Source of the DNA: PMNU01 sp035479375
Lineage (GTDB): Bacteria > Patescibacteriota > Saccharimonadia > Saccharimonadales > UBA4665
Assembly: GCA_035479375.1 (NCBI GenBank)
Contig: DATIIT010000024.1
Location: forward strand, 1 to 36,764
DNA: 36,764 nt
Direction of reading: 5' to 3'
Shown here piece by piece: positions 30,076-36,764 of the stretch (positions are counted from its first letter, which is position 1; every line of letters starts with the position of its first letter). The notes under the pieces were generated by a model. The model did no database searches, was not told the origin of the DNA, and worked only from the letters and a program-made list of their open reading frames with translations. The translations under genes and the position numbers were made by a program.

Positions 30076-31761
30076 ATGGGCGAACAAACAGCAATAACAC
30101 CAGCCACAACCCCCGAACAGCAGCCAGGAGCCCTCACGCTTGCCTCGATACAAGCTGGGCTGGAACAGTTTGCCGCGGGACTGCCTGAGACGGTCGACAA
30201 CGGGGAAATGGGCCAGGCAAGCCGCCACTCCCTAAGCCTGCATCGCAATTCTATAGTGGCCGACGAATTACCGCGCGTGCTAGCCGCAGGCGGCTACACC
30301 ACCGATGAATTCGAAAAGCTACTCACCACAATGCTATCCATCGACAAGCGCATCGACACCAGCAATTCCAGAGTCTTCGAAAGCCTCATCCACGCCAAAG
30401 ACTCGGACGCATTTAAGGAGCTGGTGGCACGCCAGCAGCCCGGCGGTATCATTGACCAAACCATAGGACGCGCGATAGACAAAAACTACATCGACGGATT
30501 AAACAACGCGCCAATGTATCAGCGGCTGGCAAAAGCCGCCGAGGTGGCATACCCGCAAGCCGGCCCGATCACCTCATGGCGCAAACAAGGAAAGGTAGTA
30601 CCCGGCCCGGCGAACATAGAGAGTTTGGCCGGGAACGTTAACTATGAGCGCGCCTGCATAGACCTCACACTCGAGCGTGGCAAGGCCGAACCGGACCCAG
30701 CAAGGCGCATGCTCATTCTCCGTAACGCCGAGAAGGCCATTTTGGAGGACGTCCTTGGCATGCGTGAGCAGCTCTCCCAGGACTTCCGTATGGCCATCGA
30801 CGCACGCACCATGAAAAAGGACGAGGAATTTGTAACACTTTCTATGGACAAGGGCGGTGGCATTGATGAAAAAGCGTGGCAAGACGCCATATACGACTTA
30901 GCCGGCAAGGCAAGGTATCTGGGCATGCCCACACTGGAACGCCTGAACGACAAGCTGGGCCTCGTGAACTTCGACAGATACACCCTCATACAAATGGAGC
31001 GTGCACGTCTTCTCTTTAGTGAAGACCCCGCCGAGCAAAAAGCGCGCACAGAGCTGATAGAACGCCTGCAGCACGGGCGTATGCGCCTCGTGCTAACTGA
31101 AGCCTTCGACCATAACGATGCATTTTCCACTGTAGTGCAGTCCTTTGACAGTGAGGAAATGATACCAGCCGAATTCACCGGCCCCGCTGGCATCTACAGG
31201 CCGTTTGTGGTCTTAAAGCGGCTCGGCATAAAACCGTCACAATTTGCGCTAGGTATCCATGGCCTGCCTGGGTATATGCAGGGTGGGAATCCATGGAATT
31301 ATTACGAGATTGCCGGCCGACGGCCGGCGAGTGCAAAGGGCGGTTTTGACAGAACCGTTGTATCAATTGAAGACTCACAGGTAAACCGCATATACCGCGA
31401 TTTTATGAAGCTTGACCCCTCAACTGGCGAGCGGGATATATTCTTGGTATCATGTTACCAAGGCAAGGGGAAATTTTGGAAAAGGCACGACTCGACAGCT
31501 GAACACTTAGCAGCACAGAGCCACCCGAGACATAAAGTCGCCATTTACGCGGGCGCGGGGTCAATAAACGTCGAGTATCATGTAGAAGACGGCAACATGA
31601 ATTACACCGCCAATAAGGGAGGCAAGCAATACCGCCATGACGCAACGGTATTCCGCAACGCCAACGCCGGCCGGTTTGAAAGGGCAAACAGACACCGCGG
31701 CAATGCACCAATTGGCCGGACAGCAGTAAGGAAAAGCGTCGTTAAGCAGCTACCGAGGTAA
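30076..31761 (+). CDS. Clan-CD (caspase-like) peptidase candidate
   Basis: A 561-residue soluble protein. Its C-terminal third contains the two hallmarks of clan CD cysteine peptidases: a hydrophobic strand ending in His-Gly (FALGIHGLPG, His395-Gly396) and, about 65 residues on, a strand ending in Cys (DIFLVSCYQGKG, Cys460). The order, strand context and spacing fit caspases, CHAT and C80 peptidases. Residues 1-360 are a mostly helical region of unknown function, perhaps an adaptor or target-sensing part. No signal peptide is seen. A gene of 142 residues follows after 5 bases with a GAGG ribosome site, so the two are an operon. Activity is unproven. Confidence 0.6.
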   Translation: MGEQTAITPATTPEQQPGALTLASIQAGLEQFAAGLPETVDNGEMGQASRHSLSLHRNSIVADELPRVLAAGGYTTDEFEKLLTTMLSIDKRIDTSNSRVFESLIHAKDSDAFKELVARQQPGGIIDQTIGRAIDKNYIDGLNNAPMYQRLAKAAEVAYPQAGPITSWRKQGKVVPGPANIESLAGNVNYERACIDLTLERGKAEPDPARRMLILRNAEKAILEDVLGMREQLSQDFRMAIDARTMKKDEEFVTLSMDKGGGIDEKAWQDAIYDLAGKARYLGMPTLERLNDKLGLVNFDRYTLIQMERARLLFSEDPAEQKARTELIERLQHGRMRLVLTEAFDHNDAFSTVVQSFDSEEMIPAEFTGPAGIYRPFVVLKRLGIKPSQFALGIHGLPGYMQGGNPWNYYEIAGRRPASAKGGFDRTVVSIEDSQVNRIYRDFMKLDPSTGERDIFLVSCYQGKGKFWKRHDSTAEHLAAQSHPRHKVAIYAGAGSINVEYHVEDGNMNYTANKGGKQYRHDATVFRNANAGRFERANRHRGNAPIGRTAVRKSVVKQLPR

Positions 31762-31766
31762 CCACA

Positions 31767-32195
31767 ATGGATAGGCATATACACGTTTCAGTAGCGCCCA
31801 GAGCCCAAACCGCAGGGCAGCGCTGGGCAGGAGAAAGTGAACTTATTGTCTTCCACTTGGCGATGCTGCGCGCGCAGGGCGGCGCAGACGAGGGCGTCCC
31901 GTTTACAGACACCCGCACCATTACCCAGGCAGACGGTACGCAACGCAATGTTACGGTGGAGTGCGCCACACCATACGCTGCAAATATAATTGTAGCCGGA
32001 GGGGATGGTGCCACCGGTTACGGCTTTGACCGCGCAAGCGAGACGTTACCTTCCCGGCAACTTTCGCCTGACGGCCAGCCCACAGGCGAAGCGACCACAT
32101 ACACAAACAATTTTGATGGGGCGGCCGCACTTAATGGGCTGCGTATGACCCTTTTCCTGATGCGTGACACCCCAAGCGCACCACCCACGGCCTAG
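31767..32195 (+). CDS. Small orphan partnered with the peptidase-like gene
   Basis: A 142-residue soluble protein, not recognised. It has RWAGESELIVFHLAMLR (about 19-35) followed by a Thr/Gly-rich, probably beta-rich part. It starts 5 bases after the peptidase-like gene with ribosome site GAGG. Its position suggests a regulator, inhibitor or substrate of that protein. That is inference from operon structure only. Confidence 0.72.
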   Translation: MDRHIHVSVAPRAQTAGQRWAGESELIVFHLAMLRAQGGADEGVPFTDTRTITQADGTQRNVTVECATPYAANIIVAGGDGATGYGFDRASETLPSRQLSPDGQPTGEATTYTNNFDGAAALNGLRMTLFLMRDTPSAPPTA

Positions 32196-32226
32196 AACGG
32201 CCGCTATCTGTTATAATAGGCGAGTT

Positions 32227-32317
32227 GGAGAGGTCGCATAGTTGGTCTAGTGCGCTGCACTCGAAATGCAGTATAGGGGTGACTCTATCGAGGGTTCGAA
32301 TCCCTCCCTCTCCGCCA
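32227..32317 (+). tRNA. tRNA-Ser (anticodon CGA)
   Basis: Acceptor GGAGAGG/CCTCTCC, anticodon stem CTGCA/TGCAG with anticodon CGA, long variable arm, T-loop GTTCGAATCCC and encoded CCA. An extended -10 box (TGT TATAAT, hexamer 32212-32217) lies 9 bases upstream. It reads UCG. Confidence 0.93.
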
Positions 32318-32358
32318 GGGGAAATGTTTGGTGTGTGCCGCCGTTTTCGGCGGCTTTT

Positions 32359-32976
32359 TTATGGGGCGGCGGCGAAGGCGGCGGCCTCGACATGTTCTGC
32401 GCCGGCAGCTAGGAGCGCCGTGGCAGCGGCCGCGCATGTCGAGCCCGTTGTAATTACGTCATCAACGATGATAATATGCCGGCCCGTGGCCGCAGCCGGA
32501 CGGGAAACGGAGAAGGCGCCGCGCATCTGTTGCAGGCGCGCGGCACGGCCCTGGCCCACCTGGCGTTGCTGGCCGCTACGGGCGAGCAGGGGGACGTATG
32601 GCAATTGTGCCCGCCGGGCGACAGCTTTGGCAATGAGCTGCGCTTGGTCGTAGCCGCGGGCACGAACCCTGGCGGGAACGGTTGGGACATGGGTGACGAT
32701 GGCGCCCTCCGGGAAGACAAGCCGCTGCGCCATAAGTGCGGCAATGTCTTCAGCGGCGGCGTTGGCGCGCTCAAATTTGAGGCAGTGGATAAGTTTTTTT
32801 GCTATGCCGGTGTATTCGGTGGCCGCTTGGATCGGTAACAGAGGTGGAGTAGTGGGCGTGGCCGGGACGGCGGGAAGCTCCTGGGCGCAGGCCGTGCACA
32901 ATAATACCCCTTCTTTCCCGCAACCAACGCAAGAATGTGGGGCGATGATGCGGAAAATGTGCTCAATAATGCTCAT
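32359..32976 (-). CDS. comF: ComF family phosphoribosyltransferase-like protein
   Basis: A 205-residue protein of the ComF group, required for uptake of single-stranded DNA in naturally competent bacteria. The N-terminal zinc finger is CVGCG...LCTAC (Cys16, 19, 27, 30 from MSIIEH). The phosphoribosyltransferase core has RGYDQAQLIAKAVA and the PRPP-binding IIIVDDVITTGST. An upstream ATG at 33024 exists, but the start at 32976 places the zinc finger at the usual distance. The gene stands alone, and pilin genes follow within 1 kb. Confidence 0.9.
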   Translation of the reverse strand: MSIIEHIFRIIAPHSCVGCGKEGVLLCTACAQELPAVPATPTTPPLLPIQAATEYTGIAKKLIHCLKFERANAAAEDIAALMAQRLVFPEGAIVTHVPTVPARVRARGYDQAQLIAKAVARRAQLPYVPLLARSGQQRQVGQGRAARLQQMRGAFSVSRPAAATGRHIIIVDDVITTGSTCAAAATALLAAGAEHVEAAAFAAAP

Positions 32977-33013
32977 GTTGTATTTATTGTGTTGTAAATA
33001 ACTCTGTTTGCGG

Positions 33014-33043
33014 TTGCAAGACATTTATTACCTAAGCTATACT
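33014..33043 (+). promoter_or_regulatory. hsp20 promoter
   Basis: TTGCAA (33014-33019), 18 bases, TATACT (33038-33043). The leader of about 50 bases has ribosome site GGAGGG. Confidence 0.65.
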
Positions 33044-33101
33044 AGCATTAACACAAAGACTTGAACACCGAAGAACCGTTAATTACTGGAGGGTAACAAC
33101 T

Positions 33102-33587
33102 ATGGCTCGACGCAATAGTGGCGACGACGACCTGCTGATGGAAGAGGACGAACTGACCGCCGCCTTTTTGGGCGACGACGAAGCCGTCCCGGTGCCAGAG
33201 CAAGGTGTGGCCGCGGCACAACCGGCGGCCGTATCTGATGAGTGGGACGAAAGCGACGATTTGCCAGGGCAGCTGGCCGTCGACGTATACGAGACGCGCG
33301 AAAAGCTCGTGGTAAAAGCGCGCACTGCAGGGGTAAACAAGGGCGACCTCGATGTTAGTATTTCTGACAACACGCTCAGTATCCGCGGCACGCTTTCCGC
33401 AGGTAATGAGGACGGCGTAGAGAACTACTTCGTCCAAGAATGCTACTGGGGAGAGTTCTCCCGCAGCATCGCGCTGCCCGTGCCGGTGAAGGAAGAGGAA
33501 ATTGAGGCTGTCTTGAAGGACGGCGTGCTCACCATCAGCTTCGCTAAGGTCAAGCAGGACACGGTTAAGAAAATCCAGGTCTTGTAG
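33102..33587 (+). CDS. Small heat-shock protein (Hsp20/alpha-crystallin family)
   Basis: A 161-residue holdase. Residues 1-58 are an acidic, Ala/Pro-rich N-terminal arm. The alpha-crystallin domain runs from about 60 to 155: LAVDVYETREKLVVKA, LDVSISDNTLSIRG, the EFSRSIALP strand and AVLKDGVLTISF. The usual C-terminal IXI appears as IQV. The ribosome site GGAGGG is strong. It is followed by a terminator, so it is monocistronic. Unlike groESL no CIRCE box is seen upstream. Confidence 0.95.
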   Translation: MARRNSGDDDLLMEEDELTAAFLGDDEAVPVPEQGVAAAQPAAVSDEWDESDDLPGQLAVDVYETREKLVVKARTAGVNKGDLDVSISDNTLSIRGTLSAGNEDGVENYFVQECYWGEFSRSIALPVPVKEEEIEAVLKDGVLTISFAKVKQDTVKKIQVL

Positions 33588-33608
33588 GCAACAAGTTCCT
33601 GCGCCTTT

Positions 33609-33640
33609 TAAAACACCGCCTTCCACCAGGCGGTGTTTTA
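33609..33640. terminator. Terminator after hsp20
   Basis: TAAAACACCGCC and GGCGGTGTTTTA form a 12-bp stem with an 8-base loop and T-tracts on both strands. Confidence 0.88.
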
Positions 33641-33690
33641 ATTGGGAAAGGGAACTCGCGGGGACATCAATACGTGCGTGCGCTGCAGCA

Positions 33691-33722
33691 AAAAAACAAC
33701 CCCGGAAGAGGGGCTGTTTTTG
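33691..33722 (-). terminator. Terminator of the pilin cluster
   Basis: On the minus strand AAAAACAGCCCC and GGGGTTGTTTTT pair around a short loop, followed by a T-tract. It lies 22 bases after the last pilin-like gene. Confidence 0.85.
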
Positions 33723-33743
33723 CGGCCGGAGCCAAAGGAGTGT

Positions 33744-34190
33744 TTAGGCGCCGCCAGTGCCTGCAGTAGCCACTTTGTTTAGCACGAATTTTACAATGAA
33801 CTGGGCAAGGGCAACAACGACCAGGCCGATCACCGCGTACACGATGGTGTTCTTGGCGCTCGTAATGTTGCCGGAGTCACCACCAGAAGTGATGTACTTG
33901 AAGCCGCCAACAACGATCATGATGACAGCGATAATACCGACAACGATGGAGAAAAGGTTAACCACAAGGGTAACGATGTCTTGGATTTTTTGGGTACCAG
34001 AAGTGGTGTCGCCAGCAGTACAGGTGGTGCCATTGCCGGTGTCGAGGTTAGTGCCTTGCGACAAACAGTTGCTGATTTGGTTCGGGTCATTCGCAGCAGA
34101 GGCCACAGCCGGCGCGAGGATAGCAGGCGCAAATAGGAGCGCAAGCGCGGCTCCGGTGGTTAGGATTGATTTTTGCACTGTTTTGAACAT
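33744..34190 (-). CDS. VirB2/TrbC-like pilin-type protein 1
   Basis: A 148-residue exported protein. A cleavable signal peptide ends around ASA-AND (about 33). The mature part has a Cys-containing linker, a first helix (about 70-95, LVVNLFSIVVGIIAVIMIVV), the conserved loop GGFKYITSGGDSGNITSAKN, and a second helix (IGLVVVALAQFIVKFVL). This two-helix plan is that of VirB2/TrbC conjugative pilins (also labelled Mbov_0395-type in CPR-like genomes). It has its own promoter (TTGCAA, 18 bases, TATAAC with extended TGC) and an AAAGGA ribosome site, so it is expressed apart from the five genes upstream. Confidence 0.85.
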   Translation of the reverse strand: MFKTVQKSILTTGAALALLFAPAILAPAVASAANDPNQISNCLSQGTNLDTGNGTTCTAGDTTSGTQKIQDIVTLVVNLFSIVVGIIAVIMIVVGGFKYITSGGDSGNITSAKNTIVYAVIGLVVVALAQFIVKFVLNKVATAGTGGA

Positions 34191-34204
34191 ATCCTTTTGT
34201 GATC

Positions 34205-34250
34205 CTTTCTTGACTGCTTTTGCTTATGTTATAGCACAGCTGATGCGATG
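34205..34250 (-). promoter_or_regulatory. Promoter of pilin-like gene 1
   Basis: On the minus strand TTGCAA, 18 bases and TATAAC, the latter preceded by TGC (extended -10). A leader of about 25-30 bases carries AAAGGA before the ATG. This internal promoter allows higher expression of the last pilin gene. Confidence 0.55.
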
Positions 34251-34278
34251 ATTGCAACGTTTGGGCCGCTTATTTGGG

Positions 34279-34704
34279 CTAGTGCCTCGGCCCGGTCGTG
34301 GCGGATGGCGGAGTGGTGGCGGCATGCAGCACAAAGTGCACAATACCCTGGGCAAGCGCCACAATAACCAGGCCGATGATGGCGTACATCAACGTATTCT
34401 TGGCGCTGCTAATAGAGCCGGAGTCGCCTTGCGCCGTAATCATCTTAAAGCCGGCGACCATGATCATAATCACCGCGGCGATACCAATCACGACGCTGAG
34501 GATGTTGATGCCGTTGGCCACGACGTTGTTCAGCGAGGTGTCGCTGCCGTTGCAGCCCGCGCCCGATGCAGTGGCAATGCCGGCACAGACCTCGTCGGCC
34601 GGGGTCTGGGCGGCGGCATGCTGCAGCATGGGAGGGAAGGCGATACTAAAAGCCAATGTGAGCACGCTTGCGATGCTATATAAATGTCGTTTGAATCTCT
34701 TCAT
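34279..34704 (-). CDS. VirB2/TrbC-like pilin-type protein 2
   Basis: A 141-residue protein starting MKRFKRHLYS. A signal peptide ends near AAA-QT (about 32). Two helices flank the family loop AGFKMITAQGDSGSISSAKN. The start at 34704 is chosen over the ATG at 34716 because GAGGA lies just upstream of it, within the first ATG's own codons. It follows gene 3 with no gap, and translation is coupled. Confidence 0.83.
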   Translation of the reverse strand: MKRFKRHLYSIASVLTLAFSIAFPPMLQHAAAQTPADEVCAGIATASGAGCNGSDTSLNNVVANGINILSVVIGIAAVIMIMVAGFKMITAQGDSGSISSAKNTLMYAIIGLVIVALAQGIVHFVLHAATTPPSATTGPRH

Positions 34705-34716
34705 AGATGTCCTCAT

Positions 34717-35127
34717 TTACCTAAATTTTGTTATCACAAACCCAATTATGGCCCGGCCAATAACCACGACGACGAGCCCAACCGAGGCGTACAAGACCGC
34801 GCTCCTGGCCGAGTTAGCCTTGCCGGAGTCGCCGTTGGCGGTAATGTACATGAAGCCGCCAATAAGTATGACAAACACCGCGCCAACCCCGGTGACAAAG
34901 GCAAATATGTTGGCGACTTTTATAATGATGCCGTTCGGGCCGCTGAGGTTGTTCTGGCCGTTGGCATGGCATACCGAGGAGCCGCTGGCGCCATTTATGG
35001 CGCATATATCCTGGAACGGGTCAGTGGCCGCAGCGCTGGCTACAGCCGGCGCCAAGCCGCCGGCCACGGCAAACAGGCTGGCGGTGCCAATAACTGCTGT
35101 AATGAGTATCCGCGTAAACCTTTGCAT
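34717..35127 (-). CDS. VirB2/TrbC-like pilin-type protein 3
   Basis: A 136-residue protein with a signal peptide ending ASA-AAT (about 32), two Cys (DICAI and SVCHA), two helices and the loop GGFMYITANGDSGKANSARS. It is directly followed by gene 2 and preceded by gene 4 with 1-base spacing. Its similarity to genes 1 and 2 is obvious in the loop. Confidence 0.85.
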   Translation of the reverse strand: MQRFTRILITAVIGTASLFAVAGGLAPAVASAAATDPFQDICAINGASGSSVCHANGQNNLSGPNGIIIKVANIFAFVTGVGAVFVILIGGFMYITANGDSGKANSARSAVLYASVGLVVVVIGRAIIGFVITKFR

Positions 35128-35128
35128 G

Positions 35129-35413
35129 CTACCTCAACTTGAAAACCACAAAGTTAACGATCACAAACGCGGAAACGAGTACCACCAACCCAATGGAAGA
35201 ATAGATAATGGCATTGCGGGCCTGCGCGACCTGTTGCGTATCGCCCCGTGAAGTAACAAAACGGAAACCGGCCATGGTGATGACCAGCAGGGCAACAGCG
35301 CCGGCAATGCTCAGCAACAAATTGATGACCTGCTTGATCTCTGAGGGCTTCGCATCCACCACCGGCAAGTTTACGGTGAGGTTCTGGGCGAAGTGCATAA
35401 GCAGCCCGTGCAT
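35129..35413 (-). CDS. VirB2/TrbC-like pilin-type protein 4
   Basis: A 94-residue protein, the shortest of the set. It begins MHGLLMHFAQ and has no cleavable signal; the first helix starts near residue 30 (VINLLLSIAGAVALLVITMA), then AGFRFVTSRGDTQQVAQARN and the second helix. The start at 35413 is fixed by the single base between it and the stop of gene 5 (TAGcATG). The longer frame to 35488 would overlap gene 5 by 74 bases. Confidence 0.8.
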   Translation of the reverse strand: MHGLLMHFAQNLTVNLPVVDAKPSEIKQVINLLLSIAGAVALLVITMAGFRFVTSRGDTQQVAQARNAIIYSSIGLVVLVSAFVIVNFVVFKLR

Positions 35414-35414
35414 G

Positions 35415-35816
35415 CTAGGTGATGGCCCTTCCGATAAACGCCACTGCCCCGACGGCCGCCAGGGCAATGCCCAAGCCGATAAGCGCATTCCAGATGGTTT
35501 GCTGGGCAGCCTTGGTGCCTTGCGGGTCGCCCTGCGCGGTAATGAGGCGGAAGCCGCCGTACATAATATACCCGATGGTGATGTACACAGAGATGCGCAG
35601 CAGGATGTCTACAATGGCTAGGGAGATGAGGGCGACATCGGTGGTCTTAAATCCCTGGGTAAAGGTGATGAGCTCACAGTGCCCGGTTTGGGCGTTAACC
35701 TGGAACCGCTGGGCAGCTAGCAGGTAGTGGTACCACGTGGGCAACCCAAAGAACTCACGCTCCTGGCAGGAAACTGCGGCAAAAAGATGCAGCGGGGTGG
35801 TTAAAAACCCAAACAT
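35415..35816 (-). CDS. VirB2/TrbC-like pilin-type protein 5
   Basis: A 133-residue divergent member. The N-terminal 60 residues contain aromatic and Cys residues (SCQEREFF, HCELITF), followed by a hydrophobic segment (DILLRISVYITIGYIMY), the loop GGFRLITAQGDPQGTKAAQQ and a second helix. It sits 4 bases after gene 6. It lacks a clear signal peptide and might be an inner-membrane partner such as a VirB3- or VirB6-like protein. Confidence 0.75.
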   Translation of the reverse strand: MFGFLTTPLHLFAAVSCQEREFFGLPTWYHYLLAAQRFQVNAQTGHCELITFTQGFKTTDVALISLAIVDILLRISVYITIGYIMYGGFRLITAQGDPQGTKAAQQTIWNALIGLGIALAAVGAVAFIGRAIT

Positions 35817-35820
35817 AGTA

Positions 35821-36204
35821 TTAGAATAGCCCTCCTGGCACGAGATAGTTTAAGAGTGCAAAGAAAAAGAGGTAGGCGAGCAGGCCGATGGTCGTCTTAA
35901 AAGCACGGTCTTTCGCCTTGGAGACGCCGCCGGGGTCATCACCAGCCGAGGAGTACTGGATGGCGGCCAGTAAGTAGGAAATCACCGCGGCCACGCCAAT
36001 CATAATAGAAAGCGTGGTAATGACCGGGTTGATGTACTTGTCCATGAATTTGCTGCAAGCGTCGCCGGCGGCCGCGCAGACCTGGACCGATGCCGCGCTT
36101 ACTGTACCCGGTAGCAAGAGGGGCAGGGCCGCTGCGGCGGCCAGCAACCGCCGCAGCAAGCGGGGTGTAATCCGGGCAGTCCGAAGTGCTGGTAAAACGC
36201 GCAT
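35821..36204 (-). CDS. VirB2/TrbC-like pilin-type protein 6, first gene of the cluster
   Basis: A 127-residue protein beginning MRVLPALRTARI. A signal-like helix (about 20-35) with LLLPGTVSAAS, two Cys, then two helices around the loop QYSSAGDDPGGVSKAKDRAF. The nominal ATG at 36213 lies 1 base after a TATAAT box (complement of 36215-36220) and cannot be transcribed, so the ATG at 36204 is chosen. This is the first gene of a five-gene operon (6-5-4-3-2). Confidence 0.8.
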   Translation of the reverse strand: MRVLPALRTARITPRLLRRLLAAAAALPLLLPGTVSAASVQVCAAAGDACSKFMDKYINPVITTLSIMIGVAAVISYLLAAIQYSSAGDDPGGVSKAKDRAFKTTIGLLAYLFFFALLNYLVPGGLF

Positions 36205-36214
36205 CTTGTCCATA

Positions 36215-36220
36215 ATTATA
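36215..36220 (-). promoter_or_regulatory. -10 box of the pilin operon
   Basis: TATAAT on the minus strand ends 10 bases before the ATG at 36204. It rules out the upstream ATG at 36213. Confidence 0.6.
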
Positions 36221-36256
36221 CATGACTTGGCTTGCCGTACCCAATGTTGACTATGC

Positions 36257-36262
36257 TACAAT
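36257..36262 (+). promoter_or_regulatory. -10 box of the exported protein gene
   Basis: TACAAT preceded by TGC (extended -10, 36254-36256) ends 7 bases before the ATG at 36270, predicting a leaderless transcript. Confidence 0.65.
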
Positions 36263-36269
36263 TGTAGAA

Positions 36270-36764
36270 ATGGCAGTGTCACATAACAGGGAAAAATTGG
36301 CGTTGTCCGGGCGCAGCGTGTTGCGCCCGTTGGCGGGTCGCCTGAAACGGCCACGCCGACGCTGGCAGCTGGGCGGGGCAGCGCTTGTTATTTCGACGCT
36401 GGTTGGCGTGTTTGGATTCATGGCCGCGGCGCACGCCCAGGTCATCAACCCGTCAGGCGAAACCTATACCTGGGTCAGCAAAGACCAGATCAATGTGGGC
36501 GGCGGGCGTGTGGCGCCTAACGGCAATGTCCCTACCTGGGCTTTAGGGCCCAGGGGCGATTCCTACTTTGCTAATAATATGAAAGATATTAGTGGTTGTT
36601 ATTTTAACTTATCTATTAAGCCCAGTGCAGACCACACGCTTGGCGATGTAACGGTCACTAGCACCGGCGGATTCTCTGGCTGCCCGACAAGCGTCACAGA
36701 CAAATTTGCCAAAAAAGTCAACATCGGCAACTCGGCCGCCGTGTTCCCCCCGCCGGGGGGGGGG
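36270..36764 (+). CDS. Exported protein, partial (C-terminus outside window)
   Basis: The first 165 residues of a secreted or membrane-anchored protein. A basic N-terminus (GRLKRPRRRW) leads into a hydrophobic helix (about 34-53), with a likely cleavage at AHA-QV (residues 56-57). The mature part is rich in Gly, Ser and Thr with two Cys (SGCYF, SGCPT) and looks like a beta-rich surface domain. It is divergent from the pilin operon and leaderless. The last bases are a pure G run, so the final residues may be unreliable. Confidence 0.7.
   Translation, partial: MAVSHNREKLALSGRSVLRPLAGRLKRPRRRWQLGGAALVISTLVGVFGFMAAAHAQVINPSGETYTWVSKDQINVGGGRVAPNGNVPTWALGPRGDSYFANNMKDISGCYFNLSIKPSADHTLGDVTVTSTGGFSGCPTSVTDKFAKKVNIGNSAAVFPPPGGG

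Noticed and set aside
1..36764. CRISPR array, transposase or phage integrase
   Set aside because: No regularly spaced direct repeats and no transposase, integrase or Cas motifs were seen; the only repeat-like element is the foldback at 26595-26738.

Overview
The window looks like part of a small, gene-dense, moderately GC-rich genome of the Candidatus Saccharibacteria (TM7) type, within the CPR/Patescibacteria. This is an inference from gene content: a cluster of six tiny two-helix pilin-like proteins, a sortase with a very short possible substrate, a minimal TatA/TatC pair, a single-copy tRNA arrangement with genes packed nearly end to end, and many orphan proteins of the kind seen in epibiotic CPR bacteria. 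No rRNA gene is present to prove it. UGA is used as a stop codon (for example at the end of the sortase), so the recoded CPR lineages in which UGA means glycine are unlikely.

Layout. 1-5835 (mostly minus strand): arginyl-tRNA synthetase (cut by the window edge), an Ala-rich coiled-coil orphan, a DUF1361 membrane protein, a PhoB/OmpR-type response regulator with its histidine kinase, and a bifunctional phosphoglucose/phosphomannose isomerase-like protein. 5902-9020: a short orphan, a sortase, a 36-residue membrane peptide and a convergent LTNTG-type anchored protein, followed by tatA, tatC and a tiny protein with an RK-type Tat-like signal. 9186-11250: groEL and groES behind two tandem CIRCE operators. 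11279-15789: a block of orphans including a protein-kinase-like fold, a guanidino-hydrolase of the DDAH type and an EndoU-like nuclease. 15869-21572: a murE-family ligase, a 782-residue membrane-anchored orphan, tsaD and another orphan. 21887-26532: valS, an alpha/beta hydrolase, a Fur-family regulator, and an XRE-HAD fusion. 26595-26738: a 144-bp foldback element. 26760-32317: membrane orphans, four tRNA genes (three Ser, one Arg), a TraB/EreA-like orphan and a clan-CD-peptidase-like protein. 32359-36764: comF, hsp20, six tandem VirB2/TrbC-like pilins, and the start of a large exported protein.

How it works together. Housekeeping translation genes (argS, valS, tsaD, tRNAs), chaperones (GroESL, Hsp20) and envelope functions (sortase, Tat, murE, two-component system) are interleaved with uncharacterised proteins whose folds (EndoU, kinase-like, caspase-like) are typical of toxins or effectors in other bacteria. 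The pilin array is the likely visible part of a type IV-secretion or DNA-uptake apparatus, and ComF fits DNA uptake. The most striking general feature is regulatory: in at least thirteen genes the -10 box lies only 6-9 bases before the start codon, so their mRNAs should be leaderless, whereas genes inside operons and the chaperone genes keep ordinary ribosome binding sites.
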